From Actinomycetes bacterium (GTDB lineage: Bacteria > Actinomycetota > Acidimicrobiia > Acidimicrobiales > JAAEMS01), in assembly GCA_024225275.1 (NCBI GenBank), contig JAAEMS010000146.1, positions 1 to 64,000 on the forward strand: a stretch of DNA of 64,000 nt, given 5' to 3'. Below, in pieces: positions 25,666 to 34,238 of the stretch (its first letter is position 1; the number at the start of each line of letters is the position of its first letter). Position numbers and translations under genes: made by a program. The notes beneath the pieces were generated by a model. That model made no database searches and was not told the origin of the DNA. It saw only the letters and a list, made by a program, of their open reading frames with translations.

Positions 25666-26123
25666 GGCGGGGGTTGCCGGGCCGCGTCACCCATAGCGGT
25701 GAACCGCGCGGTGAGACGGTCAGCCTCGGCGTCGTCTTCGACGATACCGGCGAAGAGGCGCTGGATTCCCTGCATGTGGGTGGGTGCGGCGCAGTGGAGC
25801 AGGTTGTGGCCCGATTCGGTCAGGACGGCCCAGCGGACTCGGGCGTCGTCGGGGTCGGGCCGGCGGTCGACCAGGCCGGCGGTGACCATGCGGTCGACGA
25901 GCCGGGTGCAGTTGTACCCGGTGAGCAGGACTGCGTTGGCCAGCTCGCTCATGCGTAGGCGGCCATCGGCCTCGCTGAGCTGGACCAGCACGTCGTACCA
26001 GGTCAGAGGGAGTGAGTGGGTGGACCGCAGCTCGGAGTCGAGTGTTTCGATGACCGCGGCGTGGGCCCCGAGGAAGGCCCGCCAGGCGGAGAGTCGAGAG
26101 GGCGATGGATGGGGTTGGGCCAC
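25662..26123 (-). CDS. MarR-family transcriptional regulator
   Basis: The 153-residue protein is a winged-helix MarR regulator: the dimerisation helices include LTWYDVLVQLSEADGRLRMSEL, the recognition helix AVLLTGYNCTRLVDRMV, and the wing GLVDRRPDPDDARVRWAVLTESG. MarR proteins bind paired half-sites and let go on binding a ligand, often phenolic. I placed the start at GTG 26123 because TACCCT ends 7 nt upstream, the leaderless pattern seen across this window; ATG 26189 would add 22 unusual residues. The palindrome TTGCATCTGCAA (26141-26152) upstream of that -10 is a likely operator for this gene and the divergent pirin gene. Confidence 0.88.
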   Translation of the reverse strand: MAQPHPSPSRLSAWRAFLGAHAAVIETLDSELRSTHSLPLTWYDVLVQLSEADGRLRMSELANAVLLTGYNCTRLVDRMVTAGLVDRRPDPDDARVRWAVLTESGHNLLHCAAPTHMQGIQRLFAGIVEDDAEADRLTARFTAMGDAARQPPP

Positions 26124-26140
26124 GAGATCGAGGGTATCGA

Positions 26141-26152
26141 TTGCATCTGCAA
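26141..26152. promoter_or_regulatory. Candidate MarR operator TTGCATCTGCAA
   Basis: A perfect inverted repeat TTGCA-TC-TGCAA lies 4 bp upstream of the TACCCT -10 candidate (26136-26131, minus strand) of the marR-like gene, and 43 bp before the divergent pirin start. Position and form are typical of MarR operators, so the regulator may control itself and pirin. Confidence 0.6.
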
Positions 26153-26194
26153 GTTTCCGGGAATGGATCGAGCCCGAGAATGGTCGCATAGGCA

Positions 26195-26950
26195 ATGAAC
26201 GTCTCGAGTATCGAGCTCCGGCCCCCGGATCAGCGATTCCACACCGATCTGGGCTGGCTCGACAGCTGCCACAACCCCCGGCAGGTCGGCCACGGTCTGC
26301 TCATCGTCTCGAACGATGACAGGGTGGCGCCCGGGGCTGGCTTCGGCCTTCATCCCCACCGTGACATGGAGATTGTGACGTGGGTGCTCTCCGGTTTGCT
26401 GGAACACCGTGGCTCCGAAGGCAACCACGGGGTAATCGTCCCGGGCCTGGATCAGCGGATGTCTGCCGGCCGGGGGATCCGGCACTCGGAGATGAACCAC
26501 AGCACCACCGAGCCGGTGCACTTCGTGCCGATGTGGGTGGTTCCCGACGAGGCCGGCATCGAGCCCGGGTACCAGCAGTTCGATGCCAGCGACCTGCTGG
26601 CCGCTGATGGCCTGGTGCCCGTGGCGTCGGGTCGGGGTCACGAAGGGGAGATCACCATCCATCAAGCGGGAGCTGTCATGTGGGTGGCGCGACTGACGGC
26701 CGGTGAGCGGGTCGCGATGCCCGACGCGCCCTTTCGTGCCGCCCACTTGTGGCCCAAGGGTGAGCGCCCGACCTCAGCTGAGCCAGAACCGGCGTTCGGC
26801 CAGATCGAGTCGTCACCCGCCAGCTCGCGGGAACCCAGTCCCGAGCAATTCACCACGATGTCGCCCTCGACCGGCTCCAGCGCGGCGACCATGCCCAACG
26901 TGACCGTTCCGCCCAACCCCTCGAACCGGGCCACCAGCCACGGGAAGTAG
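26195..26950 (+). CDS. Pirin family protein with replaced C terminus
   Basis: The 251-residue frame begins as a normal pirin, a bicupin. The N-terminal cupin has GFGLHPHRDMEIVTWVLSG, EHRGSEGNHGVIVPGLDQRM and SAGRGIRHSEMN, which carry the three metal-binding His and a Glu. EPVHFVPMWVVPDEAG follows. The second cupin starts (ADGLVPVASGRGHEG, ARLTAGERVAMPDAPF) but family similarity stops near residue 188. The rest is Ser/Pro-rich and lies antisense to a D-amino-acid oxidase-like remnant on the other strand. So the true pirin C terminus (about 40 residues) appears lost by a DNA join near 26750-26790. The first cupin, with the metal site, is intact. Some pirins act as quercetinases. Confidence 0.85.
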   Translation: MNVSSIELRPPDQRFHTDLGWLDSCHNPRQVGHGLLIVSNDDRVAPGAGFGLHPHRDMEIVTWVLSGLLEHRGSEGNHGVIVPGLDQRMSAGRGIRHSEMNHSTTEPVHFVPMWVVPDEAGIEPGYQQFDASDLLAADGLVPVASGRGHEGEITIHQAGAVMWVARLTAGERVAMPDAPFRAAHLWPKGERPTSAEPEPAFGQIESSPASSREPSPEQFTTMSPSTGSSAATMPNVTVPPNPSNRATSHGK

Positions 26951-26988
26951 ACCAGCGGCTGGCGTGACGCGGGCCAGGTGCCGCTTCG
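26780..26988 (-). pseudogene. Remnant of a D-amino-acid oxidase-like gene
   Basis: On the minus strand, in the same frame as the thioesterase and directly after its TGA, about 60 codons read QPLVYFPWLVARFEGLGGTV then EGDIVVNCSGLGSRELAGD and DSIWPNAG. This matches the middle of D-amino-acid oxidases, where YLxWL and the FAD-binding VVNCTGLGARELxGDxxxxPxRG occur. No start, N-terminal FAD motif or C-terminal catalytic part is present. The fragment ends where the pirin coding sequence (other strand) begins to be conserved, so one deletion seems to have removed both gene ends. Confidence 0.65.
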
Positions 26989-27801
26989 TCAGACCGCCCG
27001 GCGTTCGCGGAGCAGGACTTCCTGGGCGATCGAGGCCACATGGGTGCCGTCGGCCGAGAACAGATTGCCCACCGTCATGCCTCTGGCCCCGGTGAGACCA
27101 TGGCAGTCCCACTGATAGAGGTGCCACTCGTCGGCCCGGATGGGACGGTGGAACCACATGGCGTGGTCGAGGCTGGCGCCCATGAACTTGTCGTTGTACT
27201 GCTCCTGAGGTACCTGGAGGGGGTGGATCGAGCGGGCGGCGGTGAACTGCACGGTGTCGGAGGTGAACGCGAGCCCGGCGATGTGGAGGCGGGGGTCGTC
27301 GGGCATGGGGTCGATGATCTTGACCCAGCCCATCGACTGGCCCGCTCCGGGGTAGCTGTCGAGGGGTCGACGTTCCATGATCCACGGCCAGTCGTCGGGC
27401 TTGGGCCGGGCATCCTCGGGGTTGGGGGCCAGAGGCATGCGGGCGGTTTGGACCTCGGCGTCCTCCTCGGCCTTCTGGAACGAGCACGAGAGGTGAAGGA
27501 TGGCGCCCCCCGATTGGCGGGCCACAACGGCTCGGGTACAGAAGCTGCGGCCGTTGCGGAGCCGGTCGACCTCGTAGCGCACCGGTTCGGTCAGGGTGCC
27601 GCCCCGTATGAAGTAGGCGTGGAGTGAGTGGGTCTCGAACTCCTCGTCGACGGTTTGCAGGGCCGCCCAGAGGGCCTGGGCTACCACCTGCCCACCGTAG
27701 ATGCGTCCCCACCGGTACTGAGGGCTCAGCCCGACCCAGGTGTCGGGCCCGTGCTGCTCGAGATCCATGACCCGGTTGAAGTCGGTGGGATGTGGGTTCA
27801 T
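26989..27801 (-). CDS. tesB: Acyl-CoA thioesterase II (TesB family)
   Basis: The 270-residue protein is a double-hotdog TesB thioesterase that splits acyl-CoA into free acid and CoA. Features are the N-terminal hotdog with IYGGQVVAQALWAA and SLHAYFIRGGT, the linker, and the second hotdog with SLDHAMWFHRP, RADEWHLYQWDCHG, ARGMTVGNLFSADGTHVASIAQEVLLR. The catalytic Asp is in SLDHAMW. TACGCT ends 6 nt before the ATG, a leaderless start. It lies downstream of a nitroreductase and metallo-hydrolase on the same strand, 21 bp beyond the nitroreductase stop. Confidence 0.94.
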   Translation of the reverse strand: MNPHPTDFNRVMDLEQHGPDTWVGLSPQYRWGRIYGGQVVAQALWAALQTVDEEFETHSLHAYFIRGGTLTEPVRYEVDRLRNGRSFCTRAVVARQSGGAILHLSCSFQKAEEDAEVQTARMPLAPNPEDARPKPDDWPWIMERRPLDSYPGAGQSMGWVKIIDPMPDDPRLHIAGLAFTSDTVQFTAARSIHPLQVPQEQYNDKFMGASLDHAMWFHRPIRADEWHLYQWDCHGLTGARGMTVGNLFSADGTHVASIAQEVLLRERRAV

Positions 27802-27822
27802 GACCGGAGCGTAGTGCCCCGG

Positions 27823-28476
27823 CTACTTCACCCAAGTAGCCCAGTCGTCGAGGGGCATGCGGTCGGCCACCAGGTCGTTGACCGGCTTGTCCCAGTCGGC
27901 CTTGCCGATGGCCACGCCACAGAACAGGGTCTCGTCGTCGGGGGCACCGACGAACTCTTGCACCGCCTGGGCCCGGTCGGCCCAAGCCTCCTGGGCGCAG
28001 GTGTCGAGCCCGGCCTCTTGGGCCAGCAACATGAAAGTCTGGAGGAACATGCCCAGGTCACTCCACTGGGGAGGGCCCATACCTTTGTCGACGAAGCAGA
28101 AGATGGCGGCCGGAGCGTCGAAGAACAGGAAGTTGCGGGCCATGTGGGCCAGGCGGGCGGGCTTGTCCTCGCGAGGGATGCCCAACTTCTCGTACAAGGC
28201 CTCGCCCAACTGGAATCGGTTGGAGCGATAGGGCTCCCACAGATTCTCGGGGTAGACGTCGTATGGGGGCGGCTCGAGGGGGCGGTCCTCGATGAGCTCG
28301 AGGAATCGGCGGAGGGTGTCACCATTGATCACATAGATGCGCCAGGGTTGAACATTGCCGCCCGACGGGGCCCGGGCCGACTTCTCGAGTATTTGGCGGA
28401 GGACCCCATCGTCGACCGGGTCAGGCTTGAAGGCACGGATGGATCGGCGGCCGTTGACGGCTTCGGTGACGTTCAT
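27823..28476 (-). CDS. Nitroreductase family protein (FMN-dependent)
   Basis: The 217-residue protein starts NVTEAVNGRRSIRAFKPDPV, the FMN-phosphate binding segment of nitroreductases. It continues with ARAPSGGNVQPWRIYV and, late, DTLFCGVAIGKADWDKPVN, also typical. Members reduce nitro groups, quinones or halogenated tyrosines with NAD(P)H; the 90-130 insert (YPENLWEPYRSNRFQLGEAL) resembles the NfnB / BluB-distant group. Substrate unknown. It starts 2 bp after the stop of the metallo-hydrolase gene, so they form one transcript. Confidence 0.9.
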   Translation of the reverse strand: MNVTEAVNGRRSIRAFKPDPVDDGVLRQILEKSARAPSGGNVQPWRIYVINGDTLRRFLELIEDRPLEPPPYDVYPENLWEPYRSNRFQLGEALYEKLGIPREDKPARLAHMARNFLFFDAPAAIFCFVDKGMGPPQWSDLGMFLQTFMLLAQEAGLDTCAQEAWADRAQAVQEFVGAPDDETLFCGVAIGKADWDKPVNDLVADRMPLDDWATWVK

Positions 28477-28478
28477 GA

Positions 28479-29342
28479 TCAGACCTCGAGTCGGTAGCCG
28501 TTGCCGTCGGGGCGCATCGTACCCGCGGTGGGTGGCCCGAAGTGGGTGCCGATCACCAGGGTCTCGCCGTCGGCCCACCCGGGGAACACCCGTTTGCGGG
28601 TGACGCGGGCGGCGTCCTGGTCGGTGTCGAACATCGACGACAGTTCGGGGTCGGCGATCTGCATGGGGTTGTGGGCCATGTCGCCGGTGATGATGGCCTT
28701 CTGTCCAGCCGATTCGATGACCACCGAGATGTGGCCGGGCGTGTGACCTGGGGTGGGTTGGAAGTGGACCTGGTCGTTGACCCGATGGTCGGAGGTGACC
28801 ATGTCGGCCAGGCCGGCGGCGTTGATGGGGGCCACCGAGTCGCCGAACACATCGTCGTCCTCGAAGAGGCTGGGTTCGTTCTTCCAGTGTTCGAACTCGG
28901 CCGCCTCGAAGAGGTACCGGGCGTTGGGGAAGGTGGGCACCCACTCGCCATCGAGGAGGCGGGTGTTCCAGCCCACATGGTCGACGTGGAGGTGGGTGCA
29001 TACCACGTGGGTGATCGACTCCACCGGGTAGCCGGAGGCCGCCATGTCGTCGAGGAACGGGCCGTCGAGGTTGGCCCACAGCTCGTTGTGCCGTTCCTTG
29101 TCGTTCCCGATGCAGGTGTCGACGGCGATCCGGTCGGTGCCGTTGTCAATGATCAGGCACTGGATGGTCTGGAGCAGGTAGCCGTCGTCGGTGACGAAGT
29201 GGGGCCGTAGCCAGGGGGCGGCTTCGGCCCGGGCCAGGACGCCCTCCTTGGTGAGGTCGGCGTACATGAACCGGGGCGACGTGGGCGTCACCGACTCGGG
29301 AATCGAGGTGATGGTGACATCACCGATGGTCCAGCTCAGCAT
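28479..29342 (-). CDS. Metallo-beta-lactamase-fold hydrolase
   Basis: The 287-residue protein has the MBL metal motif HLHVDHVGWN (HxHxDH) at about residues 117-126. The third His is in PTPGHTPGHISVVIES, the bridging Asp in AIITGDMAHNP, and the last His in VIGTHFG. It is thus an intact dinuclear hydrolase of the broad MBL family (lactonases, alkylsulfatase-like, glyoxalase II-like). The substrate is not evident. GGAGGG precedes the ATG at 29342; the longer reading frame to 29390 looks like leader. It is co-transcribed with the nitroreductase. Confidence 0.9.
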   Translation of the reverse strand: MLSWTIGDVTITSIPESVTPTSPRFMYADLTKEGVLARAEAAPWLRPHFVTDDGYLLQTIQCLIIDNGTDRIAVDTCIGNDKERHNELWANLDGPFLDDMAASGYPVESITHVVCTHLHVDHVGWNTRLLDGEWVPTFPNARYLFEAAEFEHWKNEPSLFEDDDVFGDSVAPINAAGLADMVTSDHRVNDQVHFQPTPGHTPGHISVVIESAGQKAIITGDMAHNPMQIADPELSSMFDTDQDAARVTRKRVFPGWADGETLVIGTHFGPPTAGTMRPDGNGYRLEV

Positions 29343-29362
29343 GGGCCCTCCTGCATTGGCTT

Positions 29363-29383
29363 CCCCTGCCGGCCCGACAGGGG
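29363..29383 (-). terminator. Hairpin after the second two-domain CoA-transferase gene
   Basis: CCCCTG pairs with CAGGGG around a 9-nt GC-rich loop. It lies 60 bp past the CoA-transferase stop (29445) and 20 bp before the metallo-hydrolase start, so it may separate the two transcripts. Confidence 0.45.
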
Positions 29384-29444
29384 CCGGCACTGAGACGGTA
29401 GTCGGGTCCGGTGGCCGGTCGCGCCAGGTCGTGGTGGGATCCGC

Positions 29445-31742
29445 TCATGCCGGCGGGGTGGTACGCACGATGCCCTGGTCGAGCAGGGTCCGATACTGCT
29501 CGGCGGTGTATCCGGCCAGCTCGCAGACCGCGTACTCGTTGTTCTCGCCCATCAGGGCCGCGGCGTGGCGCATCGTGGCGGGCGTGGCCGACAGGCGGAC
29601 CGGTAGCCGGGGCCAGGGGTGGGGCCCGGCCTCGGCGTGTTCGAGCACGGCGAAGAAGTCGATGGCGGCCAGCTGGGGATCGTTGACGACCTCGGCTGCG
29701 TCGTGGACGGCGCCGGCCGGAACTCCGGCCGCCTGGAGCCGGGCCATCAGTTCGATGTCGACCTCACCGCCAGTGAAGGCGGCCAGCTGCTCATCGATCT
29801 CGTCATGGCGGTCCCACCGCTCATCCGCCGTGAGACTGGTCAGGTCGCTCCAGCCCGCCACCTGGCACAGCCCCAGCCACGAGCGGTCATCGACCACCGA
29901 GATGGCGATCCAGCGGTCGTCGCCTGCGCACTTGTACACGCCCTGTGGTGCCCGGCCCGGCCTCCGATTCCCCCGCCGACGGGGGATGGTGACCTCGCCG
30001 TGCTCGGTCTGGGCGGCCGCGACGTGCTGGCCGATCATGTTCACGGCCGACTCGATCTGGGCTACCTCGATGTTCTGCCCGCCGGACTCCGGGTCGACCA
30101 GGCGGTCGAGCAGGGCGATGAGCGTGGCAGCGGCTCCGTGCATGCCGCCGATGGGGTCGGGCCACGCCACTCCGCACTTCCATGGCCCCTCGTCCCGGTA
30201 GCCCGTGAGCGAGGTGTGGCCGACGTGGCCGTCGATGGTAGGGCCGTAGGCCACCCAGTCGGTGTGGGGCCCTTCGCGCCCATAGCCGGGCATGGTCACA
30301 TAGACCAGGTCGGGGTTCAGCTCCCCCAGGGTCTCCTGGTCGAACCCGAGGTCGGGCATGACGCGGGGAGAGTAGTTCTCCACCAGGGCATCGGCGGTGG
30401 GAACGAGGGCCGCGAACAGGTCCCGCCCGGCTTGCTTGTCGAGCTCGATCACCGTCGACAGCTTGTTGGTCGCGTACTTGTTGTGGAACCCGGATCGGTT
30501 CCAGGGACGCTCGCCACCCTCGTCGTCGGGGAAGAAGTGGGTGCCCTCGATGTACACCTGGGGGACCTCGAGGCCGGTGCGGGTCCACGGCACCTCGGTG
30601 GCGAGTACTTCGGCCCCCAGGTCGGCCAGGATTCGCGTCGCCAGGGGGCCGGCCCACACCCGGGTCATGTCGAGGATGCGGAGGCCGGTCAGGGGACCGT
30701 CGGCCAGCTCTTCGGGTGGCTCGGCTCCGCCCGGAAGTTCACCGACCTTCTGTTTCGGCCCCAGGCCCCAATCGTGGCCGCCCATTCGCACCGGTGGGCC
30801 GGGGAGCAGCCGCTCGTCGGTGGGCGAGGCTTGCCAGAAGCCCCGGCCCACCAGGTGTTCATCGGCGAGCAGGTCGGCCATGTCGGAGGCCGGAGCACAC
30901 GGCAGGCGCAACGCCTGGAACAGCTCGACGGTCTCGTCGCGGGGCTGGGCCTCGAGGTACGGGATGAGCTCTTCGTCGAGCAGCCCCGGGTTGATCATGA
31001 GATCCCAGATCGAGTCGACGTCGCTTCGCTCGAGCATCGAGATCAGGCCGGTCACCTCGAGCATGCGCTCCATCTGGTCGCCCTGGCTGATGGCAAGACC
31101 GATCCACCCGTCGGCGCACCCGTAGCCGCCGATGGGGCTGCCGGGGCCGGCGTAGCGATTGCCCTGCCGGTTCAGGATTGCCCCGTTGTGGGTGTAGCGC
31201 AGGAGGCTGAATTGGTGGAGGGCGGCAAGGACCTCTTGGTGGGACGTCTCGACGAGCTGGCCAGCCCCGGTCCGAACCCGGGCTATCAGCGCCGCTAGCG
31301 CCCCGACGAAACCGAACATCCCAGCCGCGTGGTGGACGATGTCGGGCACCCCCTGAAGGGGCTCGCGGTCTGGGTGGCCGCTGAGGCGAAGATGGCCAGC
31401 GACCGCCGCATCGACGAGGTCGGTCGAGCGCCACGAGGCGTACGGGCCGGTGGTGGCGAAGGGGGAGATGCGCACCACGACCTGGGTGGCGTGGGCCGGT
31501 TCGAGGGGTTTGGCCAACGGGTCGGTACCGCTCGACTCGATCACCACATCGGCGCGGGTTCGTGCGTCGTCGGCCTCGGCCATCACCTGCTTCGAGGTGT
31601 CGTAGAAGGGCCGCACCCCGTCCGGTCGGACGGCGACGACCTCGGCCCCGTACTCGCCGAACATGCGCCCGCAGTAGGCGCCGGCCGCCGAGCCATCGAG
31701 CTCGACCACGAGGAGGTGGCTGAAGGCTCCGTAGTCGTTCAT
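29445..31742 (-). CDS. Two-domain family III CoA-transferase (CaiB/BaiF)
   Basis: The 765-residue protein again has two CaiB/BaiF units: residues 1-~340 (LLVVELDGSAAGAYCGRMFGEYGAEVVAV) and ~350-765 (ILDMTRVWAGPLATRILADLGAEVLATEVP). The second contains WNRSGFHNKYATNKLSTVIELD and PDPIGGMHGAAATLIALLD, with the Asp placed as in active enzymes. The first has GVPDIVHHAAGMFGF, so an Asp is kept there too, unlike in the copy at 8963. It probably moves CoA onto a carboxylate for degradation. Acceptor and donor are unknown. TAAGGT lies 9 nt before the ATG. Confidence 0.9.
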   Translation of the reverse strand: MNDYGAFSHLLVVELDGSAAGAYCGRMFGEYGAEVVAVRPDGVRPFYDTSKQVMAEADDARTRADVVIESSGTDPLAKPLEPAHATQVVVRISPFATTGPYASWRSTDLVDAAVAGHLRLSGHPDREPLQGVPDIVHHAAGMFGFVGALAALIARVRTGAGQLVETSHQEVLAALHQFSLLRYTHNGAILNRQGNRYAGPGSPIGGYGCADGWIGLAISQGDQMERMLEVTGLISMLERSDVDSIWDLMINPGLLDEELIPYLEAQPRDETVELFQALRLPCAPASDMADLLADEHLVGRGFWQASPTDERLLPGPPVRMGGHDWGLGPKQKVGELPGGAEPPEELADGPLTGLRILDMTRVWAGPLATRILADLGAEVLATEVPWTRTGLEVPQVYIEGTHFFPDDEGGERPWNRSGFHNKYATNKLSTVIELDKQAGRDLFAALVPTADALVENYSPRVMPDLGFDQETLGELNPDLVYVTMPGYGREGPHTDWVAYGPTIDGHVGHTSLTGYRDEGPWKCGVAWPDPIGGMHGAAATLIALLDRLVDPESGGQNIEVAQIESAVNMIGQHVAAAQTEHGEVTIPRRRGNRRPGRAPQGVYKCAGDDRWIAISVVDDRSWLGLCQVAGWSDLTSLTADERWDRHDEIDEQLAAFTGGEVDIELMARLQAAGVPAGAVHDAAEVVNDPQLAAIDFFAVLEHAEAGPHPWPRLPVRLSATPATMRHAAALMGENNEYAVCELAGYTAEQYRTLLDQGIVRTTPPA

Positions 31743-31782
31743 GGCTCCAGGACCTTAGATGCCCCGGGTGCGCCGAGCTTGG

Positions 31783-33027
31783 TCAGTTGACCTGGGTGAA
31801 CAGGGCCTTCAGGTAGGACCCCTGCTCGAACCCGATGGGATGGTCAATGGCGTGGCCGGTGCGCTCGATCTCTTCCAACCGGCGGCTCGTGAGCCGGGCA
31901 GCATCATGGATGATGGTGAAGAACTCGTCGGCCCCGATCCGGTTCGAACACGACGCCTGCACCAGCACCCCTCCGGGCCGAATGAGGGCGACGGCCAGCC
32001 TGGTGAGGTGACCGTAGGCCCTCACCGCCCGGCCGATGTCGGCCTGTTTGGAGGCGAACGACGGGGGATCGACCACGACGATGTCGTACTGCTCGCCGGC
32101 CGCGGCCAGATCGGCCATGACCTCGAAGGCGTCGCCCACGGTGGTCCGGTGCCCACACGCGGCCACCGACTCGTTGTCCCCGTTTCGTGCCATGTTCCGC
32201 AGGGCCGTGTCGATGGCGGCCGGGGCCATGTCGATGCTGTGCACCGACCGGGCTCCGCCCGCCGCCGCGTGCACCGAGAAACCGCCCGTGCAACTGAACA
32301 CGTCGAGGACATCGGTGCTCTGGGCCAGATCGGCCACCCGCGCACGGTTGTCGCGCTGGTCGAGGAAGTGGCCGGTCTTCTGCCCCTGCACCACGTCGGC
32401 TTCGAAGCGGAGGCCGTTCTCGAGGAACTCGACCGGTCCGCCCGCAGCATGACCGACGATGGTGTCCCCGTCGGCCAGGCCGTGGGTCTCGCCGCGCTGC
32501 ACGGTCCGAGCCAGACGCACCACGATTCGCTCGGGCGAGAGAGCGGCCTGGAGCTCGGGAACGACGTCGGCCAGGTGGGGGATCCAGGCGGCCGTATAGA
32601 GCTTCACCACCAGCGTGGTGTCGTAGCGGTCCACCACCAGCCCGGGCAGGCGGTCGTCTTCGCCGTGGATCACCCTCCACCCGGTGGTGGCGGGGTCTTC
32701 GGCGAGGGGATCCCGCCGGTCGAGGGCTTCCTCGATCCGGGTCTGCCAGAAGGCCCGACTGATCGTGAGGGGTTTGCCGGTGTGGAGAATCCGGATCCGG
32801 ATGGGGGAGTTGGGGTCCCAGAGACCGATGGCCAGGAACGACCGGTCGTCGTCGAAGACCACGGCCAGATCGCCCGGCGCGGCCCCGTCGGCCCCCTTCA
32901 CCGAGGTGATGGCTTCGTCGTAGACCCACGGATGGCCCTTGCGGATGTGGCGCCGCACCGGTTTCGAGACGCGGACGGCCAGCCTCTTGGGCGCCGGTCG
33001 GGGCAACGCTTGGAGTCCTGGTGGCAC
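31783..33027 (-). CDS. Class I SAM-dependent rRNA methyltransferase (RlmI-like, PUA domain)
   Basis: The 414-residue protein has an N-terminal PUA-like RNA-binding domain (RVSKPVRRHIRKGHPWVYDEAI), then a central EEHEA-like fold, and a Rossmann methyltransferase domain from about residue 200. SAM-binding is seen in VLDVFSCTGGFSVHAAAGGA and the catalytic region in DIVVVDPPSFASKQ. This fits the RlmI/YwbD family of 23S rRNA m5C methyltransferases. The GTG start overlaps the TAG of the Rieske gene (TAGTG), showing translational coupling to an unrelated gene. Confidence 0.9.
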   Translation of the reverse strand: MPPGLQALPRPAPKRLAVRVSKPVRRHIRKGHPWVYDEAITSVKGADGAAPGDLAVVFDDDRSFLAIGLWDPNSPIRIRILHTGKPLTISRAFWQTRIEEALDRRDPLAEDPATTGWRVIHGEDDRLPGLVVDRYDTTLVVKLYTAAWIPHLADVVPELQAALSPERIVVRLARTVQRGETHGLADGDTIVGHAAGGPVEFLENGLRFEADVVQGQKTGHFLDQRDNRARVADLAQSTDVLDVFSCTGGFSVHAAAGGARSVHSIDMAPAAIDTALRNMARNGDNESVAACGHRTTVGDAFEVMADLAAAGEQYDIVVVDPPSFASKQADIGRAVRAYGHLTRLAVALIRPGGVLVQASCSNRIGADEFFTIIHDAARLTSRRLEEIERTGHAIDHPIGFEQGSYLKALFTQVN

Positions 33028-34166
33028 TAGGAGGAGAGGGCGTCGTTGATGGACTGGTGGAACAGGGCCAGGGCCGGTTCGTTGGCCCCGAAGGTCAGCT
33101 TCTCGAGTGCGCCCGAGGCCAGGCCCCGCTGGGCTCCGGCCATGGCCTCCAAGTCTTCGTCGCGCACGGTGTCGATGGTGAGCTTCCAGTTCAGCTCCCA
33201 GTGCCGCTCGGACGACTCGGTGATCGGGCCGTCTGGTACGTAGAAGTCGAGGTCGACGACGGTGAGGCCCGGATCGGTGGGGTGGGGGTGCACCCGCCAG
33301 GTCTCCACATGGTCGATGTTGATCACGTAGACGGTGGCGGGGAACAAGACATAGACCAGGGCCGAATGCTCGACGATGTCCCAGGTCTCGGGGTCCTGGT
33401 CGGCGAGCTCGCCAATGGTCCGGCGGGCCAGGACCTCGCGCAGGTGGGGCCCGAAGCGTTCGGCGAACCCCAGGTTGGGTACGAAGATCGGGCCCACGGT
33501 CGACTTGTGGAGATAGGCGAAGTGGTAGCCCTCGAGGAAGGTGTCGACCACCAGCTTCCAGTTCATCGCCAAATCGAAGCGGTAGGTGCGCCAGTGGCGG
33601 GTGCCGAGGGATGCGAGGTGGTCGAAGTCGTCGGCCATCGGGCCCAACTGGAGATCCGGCATGGTCGCGCCCAGCTCGGGCACGGTGAAGATGAGGCCGT
33701 TCTCCTCGGCCACCGCAAGCTCGACCATGCCGGGGCCGGGCACGGCCACCGAAGGGAACGAGGTGGGGTCGGGCAGCCCCACATGGGTACCGTCGGGAGA
33801 GTACGCCCAGGCGTGGTAGGGACATGTGAAGCGGCGTTCGCAGCCCCGCTGGGCGGTCAGGACCTCGGCCCCCCGGTGGGCGCACACGTTGGCCAGCACG
33901 TGAGCCTGGCCGTCGTCTCCCCGGCTGAGGATGAGGGGGAGGCCGAACTGGTCGCGAGTCACGTACGAGCCGGGCTCGGGGATGTCGACCGACAGGCCGA
34001 TGAGTTGGGGCTGTCCTTTGAAGACCTTCTCGTGCTCGAGAGCCAGATGGTCTGGGTCGGTGTACTCGTATGCCGGCACCGTGGTCTCGGTTGTCCTCCA
34101 TGGTTCACCGGTGGCGACATGGTCGAGCAGGGTCCGGATGATTGGCTGGGCCGCTTCGTTGCGCAT
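33027..34166 (-). CDS. Rieske non-heme iron oxygenase, large subunit
   Basis: The 379-residue protein has the N-terminal Rieske [2Fe-2S] motif CAHRG ... CPYHAWAYSPDG at about residues 93-120. The C-terminal START-type catalytic domain has WKLVVDTFLEGYHFAYLHKST, which supplies the bridging Asp and the two His of the mononuclear iron site. It should hydroxylate an aromatic, quaternary-amine or similar substrate using O2 and electrons from a reductase not encoded here. GGGGAGGAAG stands before the ATG at 34166. It is divergent from an F420-type/luciferase-like gene. Confidence 0.92.
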   Translation of the reverse strand: MRNEAAQPIIRTLLDHVATGEPWRTTETTVPAYEYTDPDHLALEHEKVFKGQPQLIGLSVDIPEPGSYVTRDQFGLPLILSRGDDGQAHVLANVCAHRGAEVLTAQRGCERRFTCPYHAWAYSPDGTHVGLPDPTSFPSVAVPGPGMVELAVAEENGLIFTVPELGATMPDLQLGPMADDFDHLASLGTRHWRTYRFDLAMNWKLVVDTFLEGYHFAYLHKSTVGPIFVPNLGFAERFGPHLREVLARRTIGELADQDPETWDIVEHSALVYVLFPATVYVINIDHVETWRVHPHPTDPGLTVVDLDFYVPDGPITESSERHWELNWKLTIDTVRDEDLEAMAGAQRGLASGALEKLTFGANEPALALFHQSINDALSS

Positions 34167-34238
34167 CGCTTCCTCCCCTCGAACACCGTACTGTGCCGGC
34201 AAGAATCGCTGGGCCGGCCGGGGCCATAGAATCCCGGG

